63,946 nt of DNA, from positions 1 to 63,946 of the forward strand of contig JAWXBJ010000147.1 of NCBI GenBank assembly GCA_034439955.1, written 5' to 3'. The translations under genes and the position numbers were made by a program. Shown here piece by piece: positions 63,631 to 63,946 of the stretch. Within the stretch, counting starts at the first letter, position 1. Every line of letters begins with the position of its first letter. This stretch comes from UBA7672 sp034439955 (GTDB taxonomy: Bacteria > Pseudomonadota > Alphaproteobacteria > Caulobacterales > Hyphomonadaceae). The notes beneath the pieces are model-generated. The model ran no database searches and was not told where the DNA came from. It saw only the letters and a program-made list of their open reading frames with translations.

Positions 63631-63946
63631 TTACTTGCAGCCGCTGCAGCCGCCCCGATTGCCGCCATGCCCGCCGGCGTGTCCGTTGCCGGCATGTCCG
63701 CCGGCGCCGGCGCCGGCGAAGGCGCCGGCCGACGCGAATGCGAACGCGACAGCTGTCGCCGAGGACGTTGCACGGCTTGACCCGCCGTTGACGATGAAGA
63801 TCCGGGATCCGCCTCCGCCACCTCCGCCAATGTCGTAGCCGACCCCTCCGGTGCCGAAGTTGGCCGGCAACACGATGCCGTCGGGAGCGCGGGTAACTTC
63901 GATCGGAGGGGGCAGCGGTGCAGCAGGCGGAAGGGAAGCCGGGGCG
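63631..63946 (-). CDS. 3' part of a Gly-rich secreted protein (5' end outside window)
   Basis: The open frame runs off the window, so at least 105 residues of C-terminus are seen. Order: a Pro/Ala-rich stretch, VLPANFGTGGVGYDIGGGGGGGSRIFIVNGG, an Ala/Phe-rich hydrophobic run (AFAFASAGAFAGAGA), a Gly/His repeat (HAGNGHAGGHGG) and a terminal GGCSGCK. No known domain. The His and paired Cys suggest metal binding; the Gly-rich run suggests an exported structural or surface protein. A GTG at 63873 could start a shorter product. Partial, so boundaries are uncertain. Confidence 0.5.
   Translation of the reverse strand, partial: APASLPPAAPLPPPIEVTRAPDGIVLPANFGTGGVGYDIGGGGGGGSRIFIVNGGSSRATSSATAVAFAFASAGAFAGAGAGGHAGNGHAGGHGGNRGGCSGCK

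Noticed and set aside
1..63946. tRNA, rRNA, CRISPR arrays and transposases
   Set aside because: None recognised by eye on either strand; a tRNAscan or CRISPR search could still find a missed one.

Overview
The window is GC-rich, densely coded alphaproteobacterial chromosome. The gene content and order (ubiE-ubiB / mutM / enoyl-CoA hydratase / rpsT / dnaA, a RegB-RegA-Sco redox cluster, and trpS ... nfu-tsaB-rimI-fur-miaB-phoH-ybeY-corC-lnt-HTH-metK-trmB) resemble what is known around the replication-initiation region of Caulobacterales and related orders such as Parvularculales. The genus cannot be fixed from sequence alone. No rRNA, tRNA, CRISPR array, prophage or intact insertion sequence was recognised.

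Layout. (1) 1-9.9 kb, minus strand: a secreted VWA-domain protein, a small secreted protein, a prokaryotic pentameric ligand-gated ion channel, a TerC-family membrane protein, a GNAT acetyltransferase, the 180-kDa-type NAD-glutamate dehydrogenase and an AI-2E-family permease. (2) 10-23.6 kb, core replication/repair block: HerA-like ATPase, ubiE-ubiB (minus), mutM, enoyl-CoA hydratase, rpsT with a clear sigma70-type promoter, dnaA, then a strong intrinsic terminator, dnaN-recF and gyrB. DnaA appears to have Glu at the box VII arginine-finger position. (3) 23.6-31.5 kb, accessory: a TonB-dependent receptor interrupted by one in-frame TGA, a TPR/2OG-Fe hydroxylase, an orphan partner gene, a SprT/YgjP-like metalloprotease and a large orphan secreted protein. 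(4) 31.6-37.3 kb: Sco/SenC, RegB, RegA, an IalB-like periplasmic protein and a malic enzyme-PTA fusion. (5) 37.4-47.9 kb: mutS, then a 50-codon gene encoding a prepilin-like peptide under an exact sigma54-type promoter and followed by an intrinsic terminator, then glnD, murJ, a Phd/VapC toxin-antitoxin pair with a methyltransferase, and trpS. (6) 48-63.9 kb: a PCuAC copper chaperone, a universal stress protein, nfu, a 5'-deleted RutE-like nitroreductase remnant, and the long tsaB-rimI-fur-miaB-phoH-ybeY-corC-lnt-HTH-metK-trmB run with several 4-base stop/start overlaps. It ends with a CDF metal exporter, glucokinase and the 3' part of a Gly-rich secreted protein.

A family of imperfect palindromes with arms close to GCATCCTTCRATCAAA lies just behind stop codons at six or more places (about 29.03, 31.49, 40.18, 50.21, 56.94 and 60.65 kb). 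The metK-trmB gap carries one of these inside a nested 177-bp inverted-repeat structure. The items most worth following up are the sigma54/prepilin-like micro-gene, the ion channel, the DnaA substitution, the repeat family and the interrupted receptor.
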